Shown here: positions 24,036 to 31,213 of the stretch, piece after piece | How positions within the stretch are numbered: position 1 is the stretch's first letter | How the letters are laid out: each line of letters opens with the position of its first letter | NCBI GenBank assembly: GCA_029553955.1 | Contig: JAKPJZ010000036.1 | Span: forward strand, 1 to 41,073 | Direction: 5' to 3' | Length of the DNA stretch: 41,073 bases | Origin: Chloroflexota bacterium | Lineage (GTDB): Bacteria; Chloroflexota; Anaerolineae; SpSt-313 | Program-made: the position numbers and the translations under genes | The notes under the pieces: generated by a model | Seen by the model: the letters and a program-made list of their open reading frames with translations, nothing else | Databases searched by the model: none | What the model was told of the DNA's origin: nothing

Positions 24036-25835
24036 CTAATCCACTGTCAGCGTCTTGCTCAGATTCCTCGGGAAATCCGGGTCGATGCCGCGGGCCACGC
24101 TCATGTAATAGGCCACGAGCTGCGCCGGCAGCGTCGCCAGGATGGGCATGAACTCGCGCGCGGCCTGGGGCACGACGAGGTAATCGTCGGCATTGGCCCT
24201 GAGCGCCGGGTGCTCGGCGGCGATGGCGATGGCGTGGCCGCCGCGGGTGGTGACCTCGTTGATGTGGCTGATCATCATGCCCTCGTCGCCGGGCGCAGTG
24301 ACAAAGAGCACGGGGTAGTCACTATGCACCGCCGAGAGCGGCCCGTGCTTGAACTCGCTGGAGAACATGCCTTCGCAGTGGGCGTAGGTGATCTCTTTGA
24401 GCTTGAGCGCGGCCTCGAGGGCGATGGGGTGGGTGATGCCGTAGCCCAGGTAGTGCAGGGCGCTCCAGGGCTCGAGGTAGCGCGCCACCTGCCGTGCGGC
24501 CCCCTCGGTGGCGTCGAGCGTCTGCGCCAGCAGCCCCGGCAGCACGTCCAGCTCCGCCGCATTGCGCCCCGCCAGGCGGTAGGCCAGGTAGAGGAAGAGC
24601 ACCGCCTGGTTGACAAAGGTCTTGGTGGCAGGCACGCTGATCTCATAGCCGCAGGCCAGCGGCAGGTAGCAGTCGCTCTGCTGCGCCAGCGTCGACCCCA
24701 GCACGTTGAGCACCCCCAGCACCTGCCCGCCGCGTTCGCGCATCACCTTGACGGCGTTGAGCACGTCTTTGGTCTCGCCGCTCTGGCTGACAAAGACGGC
24801 AACGTCCTCCGGCCCTACGCAGGCGCCACACTGCTCGATGAACTGCGGACCCAGCACCGGCAGCGCGGCGCGCCCGGCGAGCTGGCCCAAGTAGTAGGCC
24901 CCCAGCAGGCAGGCATGGTAGCTCGTGCCGCAGCCCACCAGGTGGACGGGCCGCTCGCGCCGCGCCTGCAGCGCCTGCAGGAAGCGCGCCACGTGCGGCG
25001 AGTTGTCGAGCAGGTGCAGCAGCTCGCCCGCCACCGCGGGCTGCTCGTGGATCTCTTTGAGCATAAAGTGGGGGTAGCCACCCTTCTCGGCCACCTCGAT
25101 CGGCCCATCATACCACTCGGGCTCGCGCGCGATGCGCTCGCCGCTGGCCACGCTGTAGAGCTCGACCCCATCGGGCGTGAGCACGGCGATCTCGCCATCG
25201 CGGACGTAGAGCACGCGCCGCGTCAATGGCAGGATGCTGGGCAGGTCCGACGAGACGCAGCTCATGCCCTCGCCCAGGCCCGCCACCAGCCCCGAGCCTT
25301 TCTTGATGGCATAGAGCCGGTGGTCGTTCTGGTGGGTGATAACGAAAGCGTAATCGCCCTCCAGGTCGGCATAGGCCGCGCGGATGGCCGCGATCATGTC
25401 GCCGCCGTTGCGGTCATAGTGGCGCTCCACGGCGTGCACGCAGGTCTCGCCGTCGTTCGTGCCGCGCACCGTCAGCCCCTCACGGATGAAGAGCTCGCGC
25501 AACTGCACATTGTTGACCACATTGCCGTTGTGCGCGCCGACCAGGTCGCCGTCGGAGTCGAGGTGGGGCTGGGCGTTGGCCTGCGAGGGGGCGCCGAAGG
25601 TGGCCCAGCGCAGTTGCGTGATGCCGCGCCGGCCACGCATCTCGGCAAAGCCCAGCCGCGCGCTGACCTCGCCAATGCGGCCCACGTCCTTGCGCAGGTC
25701 GATGGTGCCGTCGGCGGCCACGGTGGCGCAGCCCACCGAATCGTAGCCGCGGTAGGCCAGGCGGCGGGCGGCCTCGATCAGGACCGGCCCCAGGGGTTGT
25801 TCCTCGCTGGTGATGATGCCGAAAATGCCGCACAT
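24036..25835 (-). CDS. glmS: glutamine--fructose-6-phosphate aminotransferase
   Basis: 599-aa GlmS, the first step of UDP-GlcNAc synthesis (fructose-6-P plus glutamine to glucosamine-6-P). Class II glutaminase domain with nucleophile C2 in MCGIFGIITS, ARRLAYRGYDS, AHNGNVVNN and TNDGETCVHA; two SIS domains with HLVGCGTSYHACLLGAYY, VFVSQSGETKDVLNA and SSEFKHGPLSAVHS; C-terminal DPDFPRNLSKTLTVD. One variation: the normally invariant HTRWATHG reads QLRWATFG (74-81), keeping the Arg and Trp but losing both His. Length is normal. GAGGAG lies 11 nt before the ATG. It is monocistronic and convergent with the kinase. No glmS ribozyme was recognised upstream. Confidence 0.97.
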   Translation of the reverse strand: MCGIFGIITSEEQPLGPVLIEAARRLAYRGYDSVGCATVAADGTIDLRKDVGRIGEVSARLGFAEMRGRRGITQLRWATFGAPSQANAQPHLDSDGDLVGAHNGNVVNNVQLRELFIREGLTVRGTNDGETCVHAVERHYDRNGGDMIAAIRAAYADLEGDYAFVITHQNDHRLYAIKKGSGLVAGLGEGMSCVSSDLPSILPLTRRVLYVRDGEIAVLTPDGVELYSVASGERIAREPEWYDGPIEVAEKGGYPHFMLKEIHEQPAVAGELLHLLDNSPHVARFLQALQARRERPVHLVGCGTSYHACLLGAYYLGQLAGRAALPVLGPQFIEQCGACVGPEDVAVFVSQSGETKDVLNAVKVMRERGGQVLGVLNVLGSTLAQQSDCYLPLACGYEISVPATKTFVNQAVLFLYLAYRLAGRNAAELDVLPGLLAQTLDATEGAARQVARYLEPWSALHYLGYGITHPIALEAALKLKEITYAHCEGMFSSEFKHGPLSAVHSDYPVLFVTAPGDEGMMISHINEVTTRGGHAIAIAAEHPALRANADDYLVVPQAAREFMPILATLPAQLVAYYMSVARGIDPDFPRNLSKTLTVD

Positions 25836-25950
25836 AGACTGTCGAGCTCCTCTCTGAGTCTCGAGACAGCCTCGGTCGATCCCCGGCCGCTCGGTTCAGC
25901 CCACATTGTACGCCAAGGCGGCAGATGGTGCAATGCGGCAGGGTGCGGCC

Positions 25951-26080
25951 GGGTGTCCCAGAATCGCCGGCAACCGACGGGGGCCGATCACCACGAAGGA
26001 CACCAAGGGGGCAAGGGAGGCACCCAAAGCCCTTTGTGGCCTTTGTGGTTCAAGAGCTCCCGACGGTTCTGGGATATGCC
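25951..26080. mobile_element. MITE copy 3 (130 bp) with 9-bp target duplication
   Basis: The element runs GGGTGTCCCAGAATCGCCGG...CCGACGGTTCTGGGATATGCCC. Direct 9-bp duplications GGTGCGGCC flank it exactly (25942-25950 and 26081-26089). The TIRs match copies 1 and 2 (GGGTGT.TCCCA.AATCG), but the interior differs: it carries an ACCACGAAGGACACC...CTTTGTGGTT inverted repeat. Confidence 0.93.
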
Positions 26081-26092
26081 CGGTGCGGCCGG

Positions 26093-26121
26093 CTTGCATG
26101 GCGGGTCAATTCTTGCTAGAA
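26093..26121 (+). promoter_or_regulatory. promoter of the first CPBP gene
   Basis: TTGCAT (26093-26098), a 17-nt spacer and TAGAAT (26116-26121), just beyond the target duplication of MITE copy 3 and about 105 bp before the ATG at 26227. Confidence 0.6.
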
Positions 26122-26226
26122 TCCTGCATGTCAGCATATTGCACTGTAGCGGCATTGGGATGCAGCGGTCGCTGCGACTCGTTCGTGAAGCGTGGAAGCA
26201 TTCTGCTCGACTGGAGGGTTGCAGCG

Positions 26227-27012
26227 ATGAAAAAGCATCCGGTGCTCTTCTTCTACATCCTGGCCTTCGGCCTCTCCTGGCTGGGCTGGGCGCCCCAGGT
26301 GGCCGGCTCGCGCGGCATCGCGCCGTTCGACCACCCCGCCTTCGCCCTCGGCCTGCTGCTCGCCGCGCTTGGGCCGGCCATCGCCGCGCTGATCGTCGCC
26401 GGTGCGAGTGAGGGCCGGGCAGGGCTGAAGGCGCTCCTGGCACCGCTCCTCGCCTGGCGCGTGCACCCGGCCTGGTACCTGCTCGCGCTGGTGGGGCCGG
26501 TCGCCCTCTTTGCCGGTGCCACGCTCATCGACGCGGCGCGCAGCGGCAGCTATGCCGGCTTCAAGACGCTCGTGCCGTGGTACGGCATACTCACGGCGCT
26601 GCTCACGAACCTGCTCCTCAACGTCTGGGAGGAGATTGGCTGGCGCGGCTTTGCCCAGCAACGCCTGCAGGCGCGCCTCCAGCCCCTGGCGGCGGCAACG
26701 CTCGTGGGCCTCTTGTGGGGCCTGTGGCACCTGCCGCTCTTCTTCGTCCGCGGGCACCCCTTCGCCGGCGAGCCCTACCTGCCCTGGCTGCTGGGCATCG
26801 TCGCCGAAGCCATCCTCTACGCCTGGCTGTACAACGGCGCGCGGGGCAGCCTGCTCATCGTGACGCTCTTTCACGCGGCCATCAACACCGTGGGCGGCGT
26901 GGCCGGCGCCTCGTACCTCGGCGTCACCGTCGCCGCCTGCGTCGCCGCTGCGGCTGTCGTCGTCCTGGTGGGGCGCTCGCTGGCCTATCAGCGAAGCGCG
27001 CCCCCTTTGTAG
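26227..27012 (+). CDS. CPBP-family intramembrane metalloprotease
   Basis: 261-aa CPBP (CAAX protease / bacteriocin-processing, Abi) membrane protein. Membrane helices start at VLFFYILAFGLSWLGWAPQV. Motif 1 is EEIGWRGFAQ (the EExxxR box, about residues 137-142), motif 2 is WGLWHLPLFFV with its His, and motif 3 is LFHAAINTVGG. All expected catalytic residues are present. Roles of bacterial CPBP proteins include bacteriocin immunity and prenyl-protein processing; the substrate here is unknown. The ATG at 26227 follows GGAGGGT. A second, divergent CPBP gene follows 208 bp later. Confidence 0.93.
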   Translation: MKKHPVLFFYILAFGLSWLGWAPQVAGSRGIAPFDHPAFALGLLLAALGPAIAALIVAGASEGRAGLKALLAPLLAWRVHPAWYLLALVGPVALFAGATLIDAARSGSYAGFKTLVPWYGILTALLTNLLLNVWEEIGWRGFAQQRLQARLQPLAAATLVGLLWGLWHLPLFFVRGHPFAGEPYLPWLLGIVAEAILYAWLYNGARGSLLIVTLFHAAINTVGGVAGASYLGVTVAACVAAAAVVVLVGRSLAYQRSAPPL

Positions 27013-27074
27013 TGGCGGCTATAGCCGCTTGAGGGTGCGAAGGGTTCAAGGCCTTGGAGCCTATCCGAACAGCC

Positions 27075-27120
27075 GTAGCATAGCCCCCCTTGGCCGCCGC
27101 AGGCGGCTTCGTGGGCGTCG
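27075..27120 (+). repeat. short GTAGCC element, copy 2 (long form)
   Basis: GTAGCATAGCCCCCCTTGGCC-GCC then an internal GGCGGC hairpin and TTCGTGGGCGTCG. The long form with the internal hairpin is shared with 40841-40890; the other three copies lack it. Confidence 0.8.
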
Positions 27121-27220
27121 TCGGAAGGCCAACTGGCGCCACGGCGTGGGCAAACGGGCACAAGGCCCTGGGCTTACTACGAAGCGCGGCTCCAGACGTT
27201 GTATCGTGGAGGTCCTCAAG

Positions 27221-28243
27221 ATGTCCAGCAGCACAGCCAGGGCCCGGCCTTGGCCCAGTATCGTCTTCGCCTCGCTGTGGGTCGCTGCTACTCTGTTCTT
27301 CGCCTACCAGGCTGTCACCGGAGCGCGGGTGTTCGATGGCCCGGCCACCCTGCCGGCCATCGCCCTGGGGCTCGCCTGCACCCTGGCGTTCCTCTGGTGG
27401 CTGCCGGGTCCCAAGCCGCCCGAGGCCAGCGGCGCCACGCACACGCGCCGCGTGCCTTTCACACTTGCGGTATTGGCCGCCGCAGCCGCGCTGCTGGCGC
27501 TCTACGCCGCCCTGGCATGGCGCTTGCTGTGGGCGCTGCCCGCAGTCGCGCTCCTCGTCCTCCTGCTCCTGCGCTCCCAGCCTGCGCGGCGTGAGGTTGC
27601 CTATGCGCTGGGGCTCGCCCTTGTCGCTGCCGTGGCCGGGCTGGGGCACGGCGCGCAGCCGGTGCCGCCGGTTGCCTGGATGGCGATGCAGGTGCCCCTC
27701 GTCTTCCTCGGCCTGCTCGCTGGCTGGGCGCTGCTGCGCCGCAGCGGGCTGCTGCAGGCCGGTATCGGCCGCAGCTTGCTGCTAACCGCCGGCACGGGCG
27801 CCGCCGCCAAGGGCGCGCTCCAGGGCATGGCGCTCGCCCTGCCCTGGGCCTTGCTCAACGTCGCCATGGGCGGGGGCGCCGGCGACGAATGGGCGCGCGC
27901 CTGGTGGGCGCCGCTCGTCGCCCTGCAGCCGGGCATCGCCGAGGAGGCCTGGGGGCGCGTCCTCCTGGTATCGCTGCTCTACCTGCCCCTGAGCCGCCTG
28001 GGGCGCACGCGCATCGCCCTGGCCTGGGCCGCCATCGTCGCCGGCTACTGGTTCGCCTTCCTGCACACGCAGGGCTCGAACCCCCTGAGCGCCCTCGTGA
28101 GCACGCTGCTCATCGGCACGCTCTACAGCCTGCCGCTCACCTACCTCTGGCTGCGCCGCGGCCTCGAGCCGGCGATGGGCTTTCACTTTGCCGTCGATTT
28201 CCTGCGTTTCGCCGCTGCGCTGTTGATCCGCGCGGGGGCATGA
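27221..28243 (+). CDS. CPBP-like intramembrane protease, divergent paralogue
   Basis: 340-aa polytopic membrane protein with an N-terminal block of helices (IVFASLWVAATLFFAYQAVT, TLPAIALGLACTLAFLWWL, LALVAAVAGLG) and a C-terminal CPBP core: GIAEEAWGRVLLVSLL (EExxxR motif), YWFAFLHTQGSNPLSALVST (second motif, His present) and PAMGFHFAVDFLRFAAAL (HxxxD instead of HxxxN). The ATG at 27221 has GGAGG 8 nt upstream. It lies downstream of another CPBP gene in the same direction but with its own spacing, so it may or may not be co-transcribed. Confidence 0.85.
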   Translation: MSSSTARARPWPSIVFASLWVAATLFFAYQAVTGARVFDGPATLPAIALGLACTLAFLWWLPGPKPPEASGATHTRRVPFTLAVLAAAAALLALYAALAWRLLWALPAVALLVLLLLRSQPARREVAYALGLALVAAVAGLGHGAQPVPPVAWMAMQVPLVFLGLLAGWALLRRSGLLQAGIGRSLLLTAGTGAAAKGALQGMALALPWALLNVAMGGGAGDEWARAWWAPLVALQPGIAEEAWGRVLLVSLLYLPLSRLGRTRIALAWAAIVAGYWFAFLHTQGSNPLSALVSTLLIGTLYSLPLTYLWLRRGLEPAMGFHFAVDFLRFAAALLIRAGA

Positions 28244-28453
28244 GCACAATATTGCCCCAGGTGCTTGGCCCTTGGTGGTTCAGTTCCCGTTCTGCCAGAA
28301 TGGCACGGCTCCGGCATCGCCCTCGCGCCTGACGGCAGCCCCACTGCCGCCTTTCGCCGCGGCGTCGTCAGTGACCGGCTTATGGGCGCGGTGGTCGGTG
28401 CGGTCACCGGCCTGGCCTTGGCGCGGCTGCTGCAGAGTGGACTGCCTCCTGGG
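28244..28453. other. short intergenic region with a doubtful 77-codon frame
   Basis: An open frame from a TTG at 28265 to 28498 could encode a 77-residue peptide with one hydrophobic stretch (LMGAVVGAVTGLALARLLQS). There is no RBS and no recognised family, and its end overlaps the RRM promoter. I do not call it a gene. Confidence 0.35.
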
Positions 28454-28482
28454 TTGACACCGCCCCCCGATTGGAGTAACGT
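28454..28482 (+). promoter_or_regulatory. promoter upstream of the RRM gene
   Basis: TTGACA (28454-28459), a 17-nt spacer, TAACGT (28477-28482). Transcription from here would give the RRM mRNA a leader of about 220 nt. Confidence 0.6.
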
Positions 28483-28489
28483 GTGCCCC

Positions 28490-28712
28490 ACGCCGTAGCC
28501 GTATGCGACTGCGTGGATTCCTCGCCCGTCCGGACAGTTGGCCGGTCGGATCTGCAGAGCGAGTTCCCTAGGTCACCGGCCGGTGGGCCTCGTCAGAGGT
28601 CGAAAGAATGTGACCGCCGGGCGCGCCCGGTGGCACGACGTATGCGGGCCGATGCCCGTAGGTGCGGGTCGGAACCAAGGCTGCCGGCCCGACCGGAGGT
28701 ACAGAGGTACAG
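28490..28712 (+). promoter_or_regulatory. long GC-rich 5' leader of the RRM mRNA
   Basis: No reading frame of its own. It can fold into local hairpins such as GACCGCCGGGCGCGCCCGGTGG and GGGTCGG...CCGGCCCGACC, the latter close to the ribosome binding site. Bacterial RRM and cold-shock proteins are often controlled through long structured leaders; that role is inferred here. Confidence 0.4.
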
Positions 28713-29006
28713 ATGGCCAAGCGGTTGTACGTGGGAAACCTGCCGTATTCCGCGGATGAGACCACACTGCGCGACTTGTTCTCGCAGTATGGCAATGTCG
28801 AGAGTGCTCAGGTGGCGACCGACCGCGAGACCGGTCGCTCGCGGGGCTTTGGCTTTGTCGACATGGCGACCGATGCCGAGGCCCAGGCAGCAATCCAGGG
28901 TCTGAGTGGCTACTCGCTCGATGGGCGCCCGCTCACCGTCCAGGAGGCACGGCCGCGCGAGGCCGCCGGCGTCCGCGGCGGCTTTGGCCGCGGAGGCTAC
29001 CGCTAG
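28713..29006 (+). CDS. small RNA-binding protein with one RRM domain
   Basis: 97-aa protein with a single RNA recognition motif: RNP2 RLYVGNLPYS (4-13), loop DETTLRDLFSQYG, and RNP1 RGFGFVDM (44-51), followed by AIQGLSGYSLDGRPLTVQEA and a short Gly/Arg tail (GVRGGFGRGGYR). This is the typical layout of cyanobacterial-type Rbp proteins that bind single-stranded RNA and often respond to cold. The ATG at 28713 follows GAGGTACAG. It is monocistronic, with its own promoter and a hairpin behind it. Confidence 0.96.
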   Translation: MAKRLYVGNLPYSADETTLRDLFSQYGNVESAQVATDRETGRSRGFGFVDMATDAEAQAAIQGLSGYSLDGRPLTVQEARPREAAGVRGGFGRGGYR

Positions 29007-29031
29007 CCTGCCAAGGCAGCACACATCGTTT

Positions 29032-29069
29032 TGGGGGTCCGCCCGCACTCAAGTGGCGGCGGACCCCCA
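29032..29069. terminator. hairpin between convergent RRM and gcl genes
   Basis: 12-bp stem TGGGGGTCCGCC / GGCGGACCCCCA (29032-29043 and 29058-29069). It follows the RRM stop by 25 bp and ends about 50 bp from the gcl stop. No T-tract follows in either direction, so termination is plausible but not certain. Confidence 0.55.
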
Positions 29070-29119
29070 TTCGCGTCGCCCACACACCCTGAGGCCACGC
29101 GCTGCGCAGATTCCGTTCT

Positions 29120-30790
29120 CTACTCGAATTCGCGCATCTTGTCGAGGCTTGCGCCCATCGAGCAGTCGGTTTCGCGCTCCACGATCACGTCGAGGACCGC
29201 CGGCCGGCCGGCGTCGACGGCTCGTTGCAGCGCTGGGCGCAGTTCCTCGGGCCGTGTGACGCGCTCACCATAGGCGCCAAAGGCCTCGGCCAAGCGCACG
29301 AAATCGACTCCCTGGCCGTCGTAGGTCAGGTCGACGCCATACTCGTACTCATAGGCGTAGCGCTGGTTCTGGCGGATCAGGCTCAGGTAGCCGTTGTTGA
29401 CGATGACCACGATCACCGGCACCTGGTGCTGGCAGGCCATGGCCAGTTCTTCCATCATGAAGCAAAAGCCGCCGTCGCCCATCACCGCCACCGCCGTAGC
29501 CTCGGGCCGCGCCACCTTGGCGCCGATGGCCGCCGGCAGGTCATAGCCCAGCGTGCCCGCGCCGCCCGAGGGCAGGTAGGTGTAGGGCCGCTCGATGCGC
29601 TGGAGCTGTCCCGACCAGATTTGCGTCAGCCCGCAGCCGGTCGTAAAGATGGTATCGGGGCCAAAGAACTCGTTGAGCGCCTGGTACACCCGCTGCGGCT
29701 TGATCGGCACCTGGTCATAGTCGGTGCGCCGCGCCAGCCGTGCCCGCTCCTGGGGGATGCCGCGCACCCGCGCCGAGGGCCGACGCGACGGCGTGCGCCG
29801 GCCCGCCTCGGCCAGCAGCGCTTCCAGCGCCAGCCCGGCGTCGGCCACAATGCCCAACTCGGTGGGCACGATGCGCCCGATGTGCCCGGGCTCGATGTTG
29901 ATGTGGATGAAACGCCGCCCCTTGGTGTAGACGTCGAGCGCGCCGGTGTGCCGGTCCGAAAAGCGGCAGCCGATGCCCAGCACCAGGTCCGAATCGAGGA
30001 AGAAGCGGTTGGCGAAGGGCGTACCCACCTGGATGCCGATGTGCCCCACGTGCAGCGGGTGCCCAGCCGGGATGCCGCCGGTGGCCATGTAGGTGGTAAT
30101 CACCGGCAGTGAGAGGTGCTCGGCCAGGCGCACCAGTTGCTCGCCCGCCCGCGCCAAGAGCACCCCGCCGCCCATGATGATCACCGGCTTTTCGGCCGCC
30201 AACAACATCTCGATCGCGCGTTCAATCTGTGCCGGGTTCGGCGCAGGTTTGTGGATCGGCAGCGGGGCATCGGTCGCCGGGTCGTAGGGGATGTCGGCCA
30301 TCTGCACGTCGAGCGGCAGGTCGATGAGCACCGGCCCCGGCCGGCCCTCACGCGCCGTGCGGAACGCTTCGCGCATGATCGCCGGCACCTGGCTCGGCTC
30401 GGTGATGCACCAGCTCCCCTTGCATACCGGCCGGGCGATGGCCGCAATATCGACGCACTGGAACGCCTCTTTGCCCAACTGCGCGCGTACGGCCTGCCCT
30501 GTGATGGCGATGAGCGGGATGGAGTCGATCTGCGCCGTGTACAGCCCGGTCACAAAGTTGGTGGCGCCGGGTCCCGAGGTGCAGATGGCCAGCGCCAGGC
30601 GGCCCGAGGCGCGGCAGTAGCCGTCGGCCGCGTGGACGGCCCCCTCCTCGTGCCGGGCGATATAGTGCGCGATCTGCGTCGACTCGCCCAGGTACTCGTA
30701 CACCGGGTTGATGGCGGCGCCGGGGATGCCAAAGGCGGCCGCGATGCCCTCGCTCTCGAGAATCCGTACCACCACTTCAGCGACACGCAT
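29120..30790 (-). CDS. gcl: glyoxylate carboligase (tartronate-semialdehyde synthase)
   Basis: 556-aa ThDP-dependent enzyme of the acetolactate synthase superfamily, expected to join two glyoxylates into tartronate semialdehyde and CO2. N-terminal AAFGIPGAAINPVYEYL, CTSGPGATNFVTGLY and QAVRAQLGKEAFQCVDIAAI; ThDP/Mg motif MGDGGFCFMMEELAMACQHQ with VNNGYLSLIRQNQ. The C-terminus VIVERETDCSMGASLDKMRE matches the Gcl-type ending (VILERVTNISMGxELDxVxE) better than IlvB. Divergence from an IclR regulator fits a gcl locus. Odd point: the usual Gcl Val in place of the catalytic Glu is Glu here (E48 in ARHEEGA), as in acetolactate synthase, so acetolactate synthase activity is a real alternative. AAGGAG lies 7 nt before the ATG. 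Confidence 0.85.
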   Translation of the reverse strand: MRVAEVVVRILESEGIAAAFGIPGAAINPVYEYLGESTQIAHYIARHEEGAVHAADGYCRASGRLALAICTSGPGATNFVTGLYTAQIDSIPLIAITGQAVRAQLGKEAFQCVDIAAIARPVCKGSWCITEPSQVPAIMREAFRTAREGRPGPVLIDLPLDVQMADIPYDPATDAPLPIHKPAPNPAQIERAIEMLLAAEKPVIIMGGGVLLARAGEQLVRLAEHLSLPVITTYMATGGIPAGHPLHVGHIGIQVGTPFANRFFLDSDLVLGIGCRFSDRHTGALDVYTKGRRFIHINIEPGHIGRIVPTELGIVADAGLALEALLAEAGRRTPSRRPSARVRGIPQERARLARRTDYDQVPIKPQRVYQALNEFFGPDTIFTTGCGLTQIWSGQLQRIERPYTYLPSGGAGTLGYDLPAAIGAKVARPEATAVAVMGDGGFCFMMEELAMACQHQVPVIVVIVNNGYLSLIRQNQRYAYEYEYGVDLTYDGQGVDFVRLAEAFGAYGERVTRPEELRPALQRAVDAGRPAVLDVIVERETDCSMGASLDKMREFE

Positions 30791-30877
30791 GGCTTGCTCC
30801 TTAACATGTATCTCTGGCACCGTAGAGATGCCGTCCGGGCTTCCCGCTTTGCGCCTGACCGGAGCCGAGCCCGTATG

Positions 30878-30955
30878 GGGGTGTATTTGGCGGGTTGGCC
30901 GAGCCCTGGCCCGTCGCGACGGGCCAGGGCTCGGCCAACCCGCCAAATACACCCC
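30878..30955. repeat. 78-bp perfect spacerless palindrome in the gcl leader
   Basis: 39-bp arms meet at 30916|30917 (GTCG|CGAC) with no mismatch. The arm begins GGGGTGTATTTGGCGGGTTG. It lies between the gcl start (30790) and the proposed gcl promoter, so it would be in the 5' UTR. Confidence 0.97.
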
Positions 30956-31070
30956 TCCGGGACTGAATCGGGTTTGTGCAAAGCGTGCGAGCCGGTATTC
31001 ACCCGGATAGGCTGGTGAGGGTTGCTCCGCAGGGTCAATGAGAGGCGCAGCGAGCACTGGCGAAGAGCCT

Positions 31071-31085
31071 TTCCGCTAAGCGGAA
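31071..31085. promoter_or_regulatory. operator-like palindrome TTCCGCTAAGCGGAA (site 1)
   Basis: A perfect 15-bp palindrome just downstream of the expected gcl transcription start (minus strand). It has the same TTCCGC-N3-GCGGAA layout as site 2 at 31133-31147. Candidate IclR operator. Confidence 0.6.
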
Positions 31086-31096
31086 GTCTTCAACCG

Positions 31097-31125
31097 ATTA
31101 TACCCGCTGTGGGTGCGCAGGTCAA
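31097..31125 (-). promoter_or_regulatory. promoter of gcl
   Basis: On the minus strand TTGACC (31125-31120), a 17-nt spacer and a consensus TATAAT (31102-31097). Transcription would begin near 31090 and give gcl a leader of about 300 nt. Confidence 0.7.
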
Positions 31126-31132
31126 GCATTCT

Positions 31133-31168
31133 TGCCGCATTGCGGAAAGTGCCATTCAGAAGTACAAT
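31133..31168 (+). promoter_or_regulatory. iclR promoter overlapped by operator-like site 2
   Basis: TTGCGG (31140-31145), 17-nt spacer, TACAAT (31163-31168), about 46 bp before the IclR ATG. The palindrome TGCCGCATTGCGGAA (31133-31147) covers the -35 box and matches site 1 at 11 of 12 flank positions, suggesting autoregulation. Confidence 0.65.
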
Positions 31169-31213
31169 ACGCCGGCAGCGCGCGCAGCCAGCCGCGCCCA
31201 AGGGAGGGAATCT

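Noticed and set aside
25836..25950. glmS ribozyme/riboswitch upstream of glmS
   Set aside because: The upstream region is short, ends in MITE 3 and shows no ribozyme-like conserved core by eye.
24210..26411. 733-codon plus-strand frame opposite glmS
   Set aside because: Antisense to glmS, Gln/His/Arg-rich shadow composition, crosses MITE 3 and runs in a different frame through the start of a real CPBP gene.
28265..28498. 77-codon frame before the RRM gene
   Set aside because: No RBS, overlaps the RRM promoter, no recognised family.
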